Shown here piece by piece: positions 7,883-16,891 of a stretch of 64,000 nt of DNA. The position numbers and the translations under genes are program-made. The stretch covers positions 1,550,001 to 1,614,000 of the forward strand of contig CAWFXB010000002.1 in NCBI GenBank assembly GCA_963819755.1, read 5' to 3'. Source of the stretch: VRUE01 sp963819755 (GTDB lineage: Bacteria > Actinomycetota > Thermoleophilia > Solirubrobacterales > 70-9). The notes under the pieces are model-generated. The model made no database searches. It was not told the DNA's origin and was given only the letters and a program-made list of their open reading frames with translations. Within the stretch, counting starts at the first letter, position 1. Each line of letters begins with the position of its first letter.

Positions 7883-9082
7883 ATGGGTATCGGCTTCGGC
7901 GAAGCGGTTCTGCTGTTCGGTGGGCTGCTCGCGGTCGTCGCCGCGCTCTCCGGGTTGATCCAGGGGACCGTGCTCTCGGCCTCGGTGCTGTCGGTGGCGT
8001 TCGGGATCGGGCTGGCCGCGGTGGGTGTCGTCGAAGTCGACGCCGGCGACCAGTCGATCGTCGAGCTGATCGAGCTGGCGCTGATCCTCACCCTCTTCTC
8101 CGACGGGATGTTCGTCGAGCGCGAGCTGCTGCGGCGCCACTGGAGCCCGGTCGCCCGGGCGCTGACGATCGCGATGCCGATCACGATGGTGCTGCTGGCC
8201 CTGGCGGCCAAGGCGCTCTTCCCGAGCCTCGACTGGGCCGAGGCCTTCCTGCTGGCGGCGGTGCTCTCGCCCACCGATCCGGTCGTCACCTCGGCCGTGG
8301 TCACCTCGCGGCTCGTGCCGAGCGCGGTGCGGCACACGCTCAACCTCGAGTCCGGCCTCAACGACGGCCTGGCGCTGCCCTTCGTCCTCTTCTTCCTGGT
8401 CCTCGCGACGCCGGGGGGCAGTCCCGGCGGGGAAGCCGCGAAGCTGGTTGGTGAGGCGTTGGCCGGCGGGGCGATCGGAGCGGCGCTCGGCGCCCTCGGC
8501 GGTCGCCTCCACCATCACCTCCCCGGCGGCGGCATGACGGCGCGCTATGAGGGGATCTACGCGGTGGGGTTCGCCCTCGTCGCCTTTGGCCTGTCCGAAG
8601 TGACGATCGGCAACGGGCTGATCGCCGCCTTCGTCTGTGGGATCGCGATGGCGGCGAGCGAGCGCGAAGTGCCGCAGGGGTTCGTCGAGTTCGCCGAGAA
8701 CGCCAGCACGATCTTCCAGGTGCTGACCTTCTTCGTCTTCGGTGCTCTGATCATCGCTACCGGCTTCGACCACAGCATCCCGCCGCTGATCGCCTTCGTC
8801 GCCTTCGCCTTGCTGATCGCCCGCCCTGTCGCGGTCCTGCTCGCCCTGCTGCGCACCGGCCTACCGCGATCGGAGCGGAGGTTCATGGCCTGGTTCGGGC
8901 CGAAGGGCGTCGCCTCGATGCTCTTCGCGCTCTTCGTCCTCAAGTCGGGGGTGGATCACGGGGAGCTGATCTTCGACGTCGCCGCGATAGCGATCATCTG
9001 CTCGATCGTCGCCCACGGGCTCACCGACACCGTCGGCGCTCGCTGGCTGGCGCGGCGCGCAGGCATCCACGGCGAGCCGTAG
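7883..9082 (+). CDS. Sodium/proton antiporter, CPA1 family
   Basis: 399 residues with about 11-12 hydrophobic segments. Family signatures are LSPTDPVVTSAVVTSRLVPS and LNLESGLNDGLALPFVLFF; the latter holds the ND pair of electroneutral CPA1 exchangers. FMAWFGPKGVASMLFALFVL is the conserved helix near the C-terminus. It should exchange external protons for cytosolic sodium or potassium at the plasma membrane. There is no long cytosolic C-terminal domain. Divergent from vapB; a single-gene unit. Confidence 0.88.
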   Translation: MGIGFGEAVLLFGGLLAVVAALSGLIQGTVLSASVLSVAFGIGLAAVGVVEVDAGDQSIVELIELALILTLFSDGMFVERELLRRHWSPVARALTIAMPITMVLLALAAKALFPSLDWAEAFLLAAVLSPTDPVVTSAVVTSRLVPSAVRHTLNLESGLNDGLALPFVLFFLVLATPGGSPGGEAAKLVGEALAGGAIGAALGALGGRLHHHLPGGGMTARYEGIYAVGFALVAFGLSEVTIGNGLIAAFVCGIAMAASEREVPQGFVEFAENASTIFQVLTFFVFGALIIATGFDHSIPPLIAFVAFALLIARPVAVLLALLRTGLPRSERRFMAWFGPKGVASMLFALFVLKSGVDHGELIFDVAAIAIICSIVAHGLTDTVGARWLARRAGIHGEP

Positions 9083-9299
9083 TCGTCGGCTCGGAGACCT
9101 TGGGGCCGGCCGCTAGACGAGTTGCGTAGCAATTTTGTTACGAATGGGATAACTTCTTGTTTATTACGGGGAGGGCTCCTGTCTCGCAGGGGTCCCAGCT
9201 ACTCCATTTTGGGGAGGGAAAGTAGCCGGATCCATGCTTGATTCCAGATTTAAACAAGAAGCAAACACCTGCTGGCAGAGCGGAGCCTAGCCTCGCCCA
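9083..9299. other. 217-base intergenic region in front of the glycan locus
   Basis: No coding potential seen. An AT-rich patch (about 9128-9165, containing aattttgttacgaa and cttgtttattacgg) stands out in this GC-rich DNA and is a likely promoter zone. It begins with the small palindrome TTGCgtaGCAA (9122-9132). GCTACTCC near 9198 can pair with part of GGGAGG...AGTAGC near 9212-9225, a possible leader hairpin. I could not match it to a known riboswitch. Confidence 0.35.
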
Positions 9300-9983
9300 A
9301 TGCCCTCCCTGCCCCTCACCGCCGCAGTGCTTGCCAGGGCCAGGGGGGAAATGGGGAGAATCGCCGCGGTTCTTGAAAAAGGCGATGTACACGTAGCGCT
9401 GAGCGTCCAGTCTCTGGACCATCCGGATATTTCGTCGCAGTTGGAATTGGATGCGGCAGTCCTCTCCTGTGTGCCCTCTTCGAGCGAGGTCGGGCAGGAA
9501 GTCGCCGAGCTCAAGCGCTGCCTTCCTGGGGTCCCGGTCGTGGTGCTCGTCGACGATCGGAACACGAACCAAGCGGTGCGGGAGGCGCTGGAGGCAAACG
9601 CGGAGGGGGTACTGCTCGGCTCCCAGTTCGAGGAGGCGCTCGTCGCCACGGTGCACGCCGCCAGCGTGGGGCAGATCTCGCTGCCCCGATCGCAGTACCG
9701 CCACGCCCGTCCCGTCGTGCTCTCCCATCGGGAGCGCGAGGTGCTCAGGCTCGCCGTCGGCGGGATGACCAACGACACGATCGCCGCGACCCTCTATGTC
9801 TCTCGGAGCACGGTGAAGAGCCACCTGACCTCGGCCTTCGCGAAGCTCTCGGTGCGCTCGCGAAGCGAGGCGGCGGCGGTGCTCTCGAACCCGGACGAGC
9901 CGGCGACGCGGTTGCTCTTCTATGGACAGGACGGGAACGCGGACGAGGCCGGCGACCGGGCGCTGGCGGGGAGCGGCGCATGA
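9300..9983 (+). CDS. LuxR/NarL-type transcription regulator with degenerate receiver
   Basis: 227 residues. The N-terminal ~125 residues follow the pattern of a receiver (LDAAVLSCVP, VPVVVLVDDRN, AEGVLLGSQFEEALVATVHA). They lack the paired acidic residues after strand 1 and an aspartate at the strand-3 end, so phosphorylation is unlikely. Residues ~140-195 are a LuxR helix-turn-helix (LSHREREVLRLAVGGMTNDT, VSRSTVKSHL). An in-frame ATG at 9351 is an alternative start. The stop overlaps the aminotransferase start by ATGA, so it probably controls the glycan genes behind it. Confidence 0.8.
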   Translation: MPSLPLTAAVLARARGEMGRIAAVLEKGDVHVALSVQSLDHPDISSQLELDAAVLSCVPSSSEVGQEVAELKRCLPGVPVVVLVDDRNTNQAVREALEANAEGVLLGSQFEEALVATVHAASVGQISLPRSQYRHARPVVLSHREREVLRLAVGGMTNDTIAATLYVSRSTVKSHLTSAFAKLSVRSRSEAAAVLSNPDEPATRLLFYGQDGNADEAGDRALAGSGA

Positions 9984-11122
9984 CCGCGGGCGCCCTCGAG
10001 ACGCTTGCCGCGCCGGTGCCCTTCATGGACCTCCGCCGCGATCATCTGCCGCTCGCCGACGAGTTGCGCGGGGCCTTCGAAGGCGTTCTCGAGGACGGAG
10101 GGTTCGTGCTGGGACGCGAGGTAGAGGCCTTCGAGCGCGAGTTTGGGGAGTTCTGCGAAGTCGAGCACTGCATTGGGGTCGGATCCGGCACCGCCGCACT
10201 GACCGTCTCCCTGATGGCATGCGGGATCGGCCCGGGGGACGAGGTGATCGTGCCGGCGCACACCTTCATCGCCACCGCCCTCGCGGTGCGCCATGCCGGT
10301 GCGAAGCCGGTCTTCTGCGACGTCAGCGAGGCGACCGGCCTGCTCGACGTGGGCTCCGCGGCTGCGGTGCTCAACGAGCGCACGGCGGCGATCCTGCCGG
10401 TTCACCTCTACGGCCAGGCCTGCGACATGGATGCGATCAGCGTGCTCGCCGAGCGCAACGGGCTGGCCGTCGTCGAGGACGCCGCGCAGGCGCACGGGGC
10501 TCGCTGGCGGGGAAAGCGAGTCGGGTCCTTCGGCACTGCGGCGGCTTTCAGCTTCTACCCGAGCAAGAACCTGGGCGCGCTCGGCGACGGTGGGGCGATC
10601 TGCACGAACGATGACGAGGTCGCGGCACGAGCCCGTCGCCTCGGCAACCTCGGGCAGAAGGCAAAGGGAGTGCACGTCGAAGCCGGCATGAACGAGCGGC
10701 TCGACGGCATCCAGGCGGCGATGCTGCGAGTCAAGTTGAGGCGACTCGACGGTTGGAACGCCGCGCGGCGGGCGGCCGCGGCGACCTACAGGCAGAAGCT
10801 CGAAGGCAGCTGTCGGATGCTCGCGGGGGATCGCCGCGAAGAGTGCGTCTACCACCTCTTCCCGGTGCGGCTCGAGCGTCGCGACGCCGTGCGGGCGCTG
10901 CTCGGCGACGCCGGCATCGGAACCGGCGTCCACTACTGGCCCGCTGTGCATCGCCAGCCGCCCTTCGCCGAGGACGCGGCCGCCCGGCCGCCCCTGCCGA
11001 ACGCCGTTCGCTGGAGCGAGGAAGAGCTCTCGCTGCCGATGTTCGCCGAGCTGACCGAGGCGGAGATCTCGAATGTCACACGAGGGCTGGAGGAAGCCAT
11101 GGAGGCGGCTGAGCGTGAGTGA
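9980..11122 (+). CDS. DegT/DnrJ/EryC1/StrS family sugar aminotransferase
   Basis: 380 residues. A PLP enzyme that transfers an amino group to a nucleotide-linked keto sugar. It has VPFMDLRRDHLPLADELRGA, GVGSGTAALTVSLMACGIGP, VPAHTFIATALAVRHAGAKP, VVEDAAQAHGARW, and the lysine of the Schiff base near residue 195 in FYPSKNLGALGDGGAI. HYWPAVHRQPPF is the conserved C-terminal stretch. Cytosolic. It is coupled to the regulator before it and overlaps the oxidoreductase behind it. A PLP aminotransferase next to a Gfo/Idh/MocA enzyme is common in aminosugar pathways of WbpB/WbpE type. Confidence 0.92.
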   Translation: MTAGALETLAAPVPFMDLRRDHLPLADELRGAFEGVLEDGGFVLGREVEAFEREFGEFCEVEHCIGVGSGTAALTVSLMACGIGPGDEVIVPAHTFIATALAVRHAGAKPVFCDVSEATGLLDVGSAAAVLNERTAAILPVHLYGQACDMDAISVLAERNGLAVVEDAAQAHGARWRGKRVGSFGTAAAFSFYPSKNLGALGDGGAICTNDDEVAARARRLGNLGQKAKGVHVEAGMNERLDGIQAAMLRVKLRRLDGWNAARRAAAATYRQKLEGSCRMLAGDRREECVYHLFPVRLERRDAVRALLGDAGIGTGVHYWPAVHRQPPFAEDAAARPPLPNAVRWSEEELSLPMFAELTEAEISNVTRGLEEAMEAAERE

Positions 11123-12194
11123 CATGACCGACACGCCGCTGACCTTCGGGCTGATCGGCCTCGGCTACTGGGGGCCGAACCTGCTTCGTGTGCTGGCCGA
11201 CATGCCGGACGCGGAGGTGAAATGGCTGTGCGATCTCGACGTTCAGCGCCTCGAGCGGTTCGGCCGGCGCTACCCCGGCAGCGCTCGTACTACTGATGTC
11301 GACGCGTTGCTCGAGGACCCCGAGGTCGACGCGCTCGTGATCGCGACCCCCGTCTTCACCCACTTCGACCTTGCCTCCAAGGCGCTGCGGGCCGGCAAGC
11401 ACACCTTCGTCGAGAAGCCCCTGGCCTCCTCCGGCGAGGAGGCGGCGCAGCTGATGCGCCTTGCCGAGCACGAGGATCGCAAGCTGATGTGCGGGCACAC
11501 CTTCGTCTACAGCCCGCCGGTGCGCGCGGTGAAGAGCCTGCTCGACGCCGGCAAGCTGGGCGAGATCTTCTTCGTCTCCTCGAGCCGGGTCAACCTCGGC
11601 CTGCACCAGCCGGACGTGAGTGTGATCTGGGACCTGGGCCCGCATGACTTCTCGATCCTCCTCCACTGGCTCGACGAGATGCCGCGAGCCGTGCGTGCCG
11701 TGGGTCGGGACTCGATCGTGCCGGGCATACCTGATGTCGCCTTCATCAACCTCACCTACGAGTCGGGCATAGTCGCCAACGTCGAGCTGAGCTGGCTGGC
11801 TCCGAGCAAGCTGCGACGGACCGTGCTGGTGGGCAGCGAGAAAATGGTCGTCTACGAGGACGGCGCGCCCGAGCCGGTGCGCATCTTCGACCACGGCGTG
11901 GTCTACAAAGACCCCGAGACGTTCGGGGAGTACCAGCTCTCCTACCGCACCGGCGACATCCTCTCGCCGAAGATCGACACCCACGAGCCCCTGATGGAAG
12001 AGCTGAGGGACTTCGCCGGGGCGATCCGGAGTGGGGGCGAGACCGTCGCAAGCGCCCGCATGGCGACAGACGTCGTGCGCCTCGTCGAGGCCGCCGACGA
12101 GTCCCTGCAGCAGGGCGGCGCGGAGATCGCGATCGAGCCCGACGGGGACGAGCAGATCTTCGTCCGCTCCAAGCAGAGGCTCGCACTCGGATGA
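11115..12194 (+). CDS. Gfo/Idh/MocA family oxidoreductase
   Basis: 359 residues from a GTG at 11115 (GGAGG nine bases upstream); the ATG at 11124 is an alternative. The Rossmann loop is FGLIGLGYWGPNLLRVLAD. The family signature FVEKPLASSGEEA lies near residue 100, and MCGHTFVYSPPVRAVKSLL contains the histidine region. The enzyme probably oxidises an NDP-sugar to the keto sugar used by the aminotransferase just upstream, or acts similarly on a sugar acid. It overlaps the aminotransferase by 8 bases and the priming transferase by ATGA, so this is one operon. Confidence 0.9.
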   Translation: MSDMTDTPLTFGLIGLGYWGPNLLRVLADMPDAEVKWLCDLDVQRLERFGRRYPGSARTTDVDALLEDPEVDALVIATPVFTHFDLASKALRAGKHTFVEKPLASSGEEAAQLMRLAEHEDRKLMCGHTFVYSPPVRAVKSLLDAGKLGEIFFVSSSRVNLGLHQPDVSVIWDLGPHDFSILLHWLDEMPRAVRAVGRDSIVPGIPDVAFINLTYESGIVANVELSWLAPSKLRRTVLVGSEKMVVYEDGAPEPVRIFDHGVVYKDPETFGEYQLSYRTGDILSPKIDTHEPLMEELRDFAGAIRSGGETVASARMATDVVRLVEAADESLQQGGAEIAIEPDGDEQIFVRSKQRLALG

Positions 12195-13691
12195 GCCGGC
12201 CGGGGGTCGACCTCGGCGTTCCCGCGGGCACCGCGCTCGGCGAGGGCGCTCTGCCGCGGCTGCAGGGCTCCCGCCAGGGCGCCGGCCTGCGCCGCCGGGT
12301 GGTTGCCCGCTGTCACAGCCACCGCGACTCGCGGCTGCGCAGGATGCTGCTCCTCGCCGATCTCGGCGGGCTCTGCGCCAGCCTCGCCGTCGCCACGCTG
12401 CTGATCCTCGAGCCACCCCGGCGAGTTCCTCTGGGGGGTCGTCTCGCTGCCGGCCTGGATCGTGGTCTTCAAGGCCTACGGCCTCTACGACCGCCACGCG
12501 AAGCGGATCAACCACGGCACGATCGACGACCTGCCCTGGCTCTTCCACGCGATGCTGCTCGGCACGCTGCTCCTGCTCGGTTTCTTCCGCCTGACGCCCG
12601 TCGGCAGCATCGAGCTGAGCGATCTCGCCAGCTTCGCGGTGATCGCCATGGTGTTGGTGACCGCCCTGCGAGCGCTGGCGGCGCGCGCCGGCACGGCGCT
12701 GCTGGGGCCCGAACGGGTTCTGCTGCTCGGCGAGGGGCCGCAGGTGGAGACCCTGGCGCGCAAGCTCGCCTCGCACCCCGAGTACGCGGTGGAGCCCGTC
12801 GGTCTGATCTCCCGCTCGGGCGCGACGCACTCCGACGACGGCCTGCCGCTGCTCGGCACGCTCGACGACTTCGACCTCGACAAGGTGGTGGCCGATCATC
12901 GCGTCGAGCGCATAGTCGCCGCGCACAAGGACTACGACGACGGCCATCTCTTCGGGCTGCTCTGCCGCTGCCGTGAGCTGGGCGTGAAGCTGAGCGTGCT
13001 GCCGCAGCTCTTCGACGCGCTCGGGCCGTCGGTCGAGCTGGACGACGTCGAGGGGGTAACCGTGCTCGGGATCACGCCGCCGGTGCTGCCGCGCTCCTCG
13101 CGCTTCCTCAAGCGGTCGATGGACATCATCGGTGCCGGGCTGATGCTGCTGATCGCCGCTCCCGTGCTGGCCGCGATCGCGATCGCGATAAAGCTCGACT
13201 CGCCGGGCCCGGTGTTCTTCCGCCAAACCCGGATCGGCCGTTACGGGCGCCGCTTCAGCCTGCTCAAGTGCCGCACGATGTGCGCCGACGCGGAGCAGCA
13301 GCGCGCTGCCCTGCTGGCGAAGAGCAAGGACCCGGGCTGGCTCCTGATCGATGACGACCCGCGCGTGACCAGGGTCGGTCGCTTCCTGCGCCACTCGAGC
13401 CTCGACGAGCTGCCACAGCTCTGGAACGTCCTCAGGGGAGAGATGAGCCTGGTCGGCCCGCGGCCGATCGTCGAGGACGAGGACCGCCAGCTCAAGGGCT
13501 GGCGGCGGGCCCGGATCGACCTGACGCCGGGCATAACGGGCCTCTGGCAGGTGCTCGGCCGGACCAGCATCCCCTTCGAGGAAATGATCAAACTCGACTA
13601 CCTCTACGTGACCAACTGGTCGCTCTGGACCGACATCAGCCTGATGCTGCGCACGCTGCCGGCCGTCCTGCTCAAGCGGGGGGTCAACTAA
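12191..13691 (+). CDS. Polyprenyl-phosphate glycosyl-phosphotransferase (priming enzyme), frameshifted
   Basis: Two frames together make one ~499-residue protein. The ATG at 12191 frame gives the N-terminus and first membrane helix (MLLLADLGGLCASLAVATLL). At the C4 run 12416-12419 sense continues one frame over (EFLWGVVSLPAWIVVFKAYG) to 13691. Removing one C joins them as LILEPPGEFLWG. Then come further helices, a CoA-binding-like domain, and the bacterial sugar transferase domain with RFLKRSMDIIGAGLMLLIAA, FFRQTRIGRYGRRFSLLKCR, SLDELPQLWNVLRGEMSLVG and PGITGLWQV. The enzyme loads the first sugar phosphate onto the lipid carrier. If the shift is real, the intact catalytic part could only start within the second frame, for example at 12462. 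Confidence 0.85.
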
Positions 13692-14339
13692 GTGCGGACG
13701 GCGGTCCTGCTCGGCAAGGGCGACCTCGCCGTGCGGGTGGCGGAGTGGTTTCAGAACGAGGACGAGTGGCGGCTGGCGCACGTGGTGCCGGTGGTGCCCG
13801 AGCCGGCTTGGACCGCATCCCTCTGCGGCTGGGCGGGCGAGAACGGGGCTCCCTGGGTCGAGTCCGGACACTGGGCCGGCCTGCCCGGCGAGCCTGGCCA
13901 ACCTCTGGCCGACCTGGCGGTCTCGGTCTTCTACGACCGCATCCTGCCTGCCGAGCTCATCGCTCGCTTCGGCCGCGCCCTCAACATCCACAACGGGCCG
14001 CTGCCGCGCTACCGGGGGGTCTCGCCGATCAACTGGGCGCTGAAGAACGGCGAGCGCAGCCACGGGGTGACGATCCACGAGATCTCGCCCGGTATCGACG
14101 ACGGCCCGATCGTCGCCCAGCTCAATTACTCGATCTACCCAGAGCACGACGAGGTGGAGGACGTCTACCGGCGCGCTTTGGCCTACGGCTGGACCCTCTT
14201 CGAGCAGACGATGCCGTTGCTCGATGAGATCGAGGCGGTCCCCCAGGACGAGCGGCAGGCCACCTACTACAGCGGCCGGGACAACGACCGCCTGGGAGAT
14301 CGCCGCTCTTTCACCAGGGTCCTGAGCGGGACGCGCTAA
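13692..14339 (+). CDS. Formyltransferase-family protein, probable sugar N-formyltransferase
   Basis: 215 residues from a GTG directly after the previous stop. The formyl-transferase active site is present: asparagine and histidine near 98/100 in LNIHNGPLPRYRGVSPINWA, and the aspartate near 136 in GVTIHEISPGIDDGPIVAQ. It is shorter than Met-tRNA formyltransferase and lacks its C-terminal domain. Together with the aminotransferase and oxidoreductase of the same operon this suggests transfer of formyl from N10-formyl-THF to an amino sugar. The convergent GT4 gene overlaps its end by four bases. Confidence 0.78.
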   Translation: MRTAVLLGKGDLAVRVAEWFQNEDEWRLAHVVPVVPEPAWTASLCGWAGENGAPWVESGHWAGLPGEPGQPLADLAVSVFYDRILPAELIARFGRALNIHNGPLPRYRGVSPINWALKNGERSHGVTIHEISPGIDDGPIVAQLNYSIYPEHDEVEDVYRRALAYGWTLFEQTMPLLDEIEAVPQDERQATYYSGRDNDRLGDRRSFTRVLSGTR

Positions 14340-15508
14340 TGCGTTTCGAGGGCCCGGTAGGCCGCCAGCAGTCGCTCCTCCGAGGCGTCCCAGCCAAGCG
14401 AGCCCGCCCGCTCGGCGCCGCGCCGCGCCAGGGTGAGGCGCCTGGCGGGGTCATGGGCCAGCGCCGCCACCTGCGCGGCGAAGGAATCGAGGTCGCCGCC
14501 GGCGTAGGCGATCGCATCGCCGGCCGTGCGTTTGGTCTCGAGCAGCGGGAAGGCGACGATCGGGCGGCGGGCGGCCATGTACTCGGCGACCTTGATCATC
14601 GTCGAGCGGTCGTTGAGCTCGGTGCGGGGCGCGGGGTCGAGGCAGATGTCGGCCGCGGCCAGCAGCGCAGGCACCTCGGCATGAGGCACGAGCCCTGTGA
14701 AGTGGATCCGCCCGTCCAACCCGGCCGCGACTGCCGCTTCGCGCAGCGGCCCTCGCCGCGAGCCCTCGCCGACGACGGTGAGGTGGGCGCCCGGGAGCCC
14801 GTGCTGGTCGCCGAGCGCTTCCAGCAGCGGCACCAGGGAGTCGACGCCGTCCTGGCTCTCCATGCTGCCGAGGAAGAGGAGGTGAGGATCCTCCAGCGAC
14901 CCGTCCCGAGATTCGCCGGCGGCTTCGAACGCCGCGCGCGGCGGCCCGTTGCGGACGATCTCGATCCGATCCTCACTCACCCGCCCCCGCTCGATTGCCA
15001 CCTCGCGATGCGACTCGTTGGCGGCGAGCACGAGTGTGGCGACGGTGAAGGTGAGGCGCTCGAAGAGGCGCAGGACGCCGCCCACGGGGGAGTTGCCGAA
15101 CTTCGCCTCGAACAGCTCGGGAGCGAGGTCGTGGTGGTCGAAGACGACCCGCCGCCCCAGCAGCCGGGCGAGCAGGCCGATGCCGAAGAGGGTGTCGGGC
15201 GGGTTGTGGAGGTGGACGACGTCCGCTCCCCGCAGCAGCTCCAGTGCCCCACCCAGGTAGAGATTGGCGTTCGCGATCGTGTACTCGACCACGAATCCAA
15301 CCGGGCTGGCCGGCGTCTCCGGGAGGTGGAAGCGACGCACGTGAACCATGCCGACCCGCTCCCGGCGGGGCTGGCCGGCGGCTCGCGGCGCCACCACCGT
15401 GACCCGGTGTCCGGCGGCCGCGAGGCTCTCGGCCTCGCTGCGTACCCGCACGTCCTGCGGGTAGGGATTGTTCTCGAGCAGCATGACGACGCGTGCCATC
15501 GCCGCCAC
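14336..15508 (-). CDS. Glycosyltransferase family 4
   Basis: 390 residues (ATG at 15508; ATG at 15499 is equally plausible). A GT-B fold: N-terminal MLLENNPYPQDVRVRSEAES and VVHLHNPPDTLFGIGLLARL, a C-terminal nucleotide-sugar domain with LLFLGSMESQDGVDSLVPLL, VVGEGSRRGPLREAAVAAGL and the acidic ADICLDPAPRTELNDRSTM followed by IKVAEYMAARRPIVAFPL. It is cytosolic or membrane-peripheral and adds a sugar during glycan assembly; donor and acceptor cannot be told. Divergent from the next glycosyltransferase, with closely spaced starts. Confidence 0.88.
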   Translation of the reverse strand: MAAMARVVMLLENNPYPQDVRVRSEAESLAAAGHRVTVVAPRAAGQPRRERVGMVHVRRFHLPETPASPVGFVVEYTIANANLYLGGALELLRGADVVHLHNPPDTLFGIGLLARLLGRRVVFDHHDLAPELFEAKFGNSPVGGVLRLFERLTFTVATLVLAANESHREVAIERGRVSEDRIEIVRNGPPRAAFEAAGESRDGSLEDPHLLFLGSMESQDGVDSLVPLLEALGDQHGLPGAHLTVVGEGSRRGPLREAAVAAGLDGRIHFTGLVPHAEVPALLAAADICLDPAPRTELNDRSTMIKVAEYMAARRPIVAFPLLETKRTAGDAIAYAGGDLDSFAAQVAALAHDPARRLTLARRGAERAGSLGWDASEERLLAAYRALETH

Positions 15509-15542
15509 CCTAGTCGGCTCCGCCGGGGATGAAGTGACGGTC

Positions 15543-16802
15543 GTGAGAAAGCCAGACGAAGGCGTTGCGGTCGCTTATGTCATCGGTCGCTATCCGGCTG
15601 TCTCCCACGCCTTCGTCCAGCGCGAGGTGCTGGCGTTGCGGGATGCGGGCGCCCGGGTCGAGACCGTCTCGATTCACCGCGCACGTTCCGAGGACGCGCT
15701 TGCGGCGGCCGACCGTGCCGAGGCCAAAGGCACCTACGCCCTGTTGCCGGCTCGGCTCGGCGCGCTCCTCACCGCGCATCTGCGCGCGCTCGCCTCGCCC
15801 GCCGCCTACCTGTCGACGCTGGCCCACGCCCTGCGCACTGGGCCGGCAGGGATCAGGGGACGAATCTGGCAGCTGTTCTATTTCGTCGAGGCGATCATGC
15901 TCTGGCGCCACTGCCGCCGCCGCGGCGTCCGCCATCTCCACGCCCATCACCTGAACCAGGCGAGCGACGCCGCGATGCTCGCGGTGCGCTACGCGAATGC
16001 CGCCGGCGCCGCACCGCGCTGGACGTGGAGCTTCACGATGCACGGCCCCAACGAGCTCTATGACGTCTCGCGCTTCCGGCTCGCCGAAAAGGCCACCTCC
16101 GCCGCGATGGTGGTCTGCATCAGCGACTTCGCGCGCAGCCAGGTGATGGGCTTTGCGCCCGAAGAGGCCTGGCCCCGCCTGCACGTCGTCCACTGCGGGC
16201 TCGATCCGACCGAGTTCGACGGCGACGGCAAGGCTACGGTGGACGGAGACGCCTTCCGCGTCCTCTGCGTCGGCCGGCTCGTTCCCTTCAAGGGCCAGGC
16301 GTTGCTGGTCGAGGCGATCGCTTCGCTGCGGCGCTCGGGGCTGGACGCTCACCTTACTTTGATCGGCGATGGCCCCTCGCGCGGCGATCTCGAACGCCGG
16401 GCGCACGAGCTCGGCCTCGACGACGCCGTCGCCGTCGCCGGCGCGGTGGGGCAGGACGAGATCCGCGCCCACTATGCGGCGGCGTGCGCGTTCTGCCTGC
16501 CCTCCTTCGCCGAGGGCGTGCCGGTCGTGCTGATGGAGGCGATGGCGATGCGGTTGCCCGTCGTGACGACGCGTGTGATGGGCATCTCCGAGTTGGTCGA
16601 CGACGGCGACAGCGGCCTCCTGATTCGTCCCGGCCGGATCGACGAGCTGACCGCGGCGCTCGGCCGGCTGGCGCGAGACCCCCAGTTGAGGAGGCGTCTG
16701 GGGGATCGCGGCCGCGAGAAGGTCGTCGCCGAGTTCGACGTGCGCGATTCCGGCGTGCAGCTGGCGCAACTATTTGGCCGAATCTCATACCCCCGGCGTT
16801 GA
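15543..16802 (+). CDS. Glycosyltransferase family 4
   Basis: 419 residues from GTG at 15543 (GTG at 15534 also possible; a longer frame from 15468 would overlap the divergent gene). N-terminal VAYVIGRYPAVSHAFVQREV is typical of colanic-acid-type GT4 enzymes. The donor domain has VLCVGRLVPFKGQALLVEAI, LIGDGPSRGDLERRAHELGL and the E-x7-E region PSFAEGVPVVLMEAMAMRLP. It should add a sugar to the lipid-linked repeat unit. Its stop codon overlaps the promoter of the next gene. Confidence 0.88.
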   Translation: MRKPDEGVAVAYVIGRYPAVSHAFVQREVLALRDAGARVETVSIHRARSEDALAAADRAEAKGTYALLPARLGALLTAHLRALASPAAYLSTLAHALRTGPAGIRGRIWQLFYFVEAIMLWRHCRRRGVRHLHAHHLNQASDAAMLAVRYANAAGAAPRWTWSFTMHGPNELYDVSRFRLAEKATSAAMVVCISDFARSQVMGFAPEEAWPRLHVVHCGLDPTEFDGDGKATVDGDAFRVLCVGRLVPFKGQALLVEAIASLRRSGLDAHLTLIGDGPSRGDLERRAHELGLDDAVAVAGAVGQDEIRAHYAAACAFCLPSFAEGVPVVLMEAMAMRLPVVTTRVMGISELVDDGDSGLLIRPGRIDELTAALGRLARDPQLRRRLGDRGREKVVAEFDVRDSGVQLAQLFGRISYPRR

Positions 16803-16827
16803 CTCGGGGGTTAAACCCGGATATGTA
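16799..16827 (+). promoter_or_regulatory. Sigma-70-type promoter before the RTX-like secreted protein
   Basis: TTGACT at 16799-16804 and TATGTA at 16822-16827 are separated by exactly 17 bases. The -35 box overlaps the stop of the glycosyltransferase gene. The start codon lies 64 bases after the -10 box and is preceded by GGGAGGGGAG. Confidence 0.6.
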
Positions 16828-16891
16828 CCTCACACGATCCAGCCAGATCGTGTGTTTCGACGAAAGTTGGACTAGGAGTAGGGAGGGGAGC

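Noticed and set aside
11076..14147. A 1023-codon minus-strand frame across the glycan operon
   Set aside because: It lies opposite three clear enzymes and the frameshifted transferase; its composition is typical of antisense reading of GC-rich genes.
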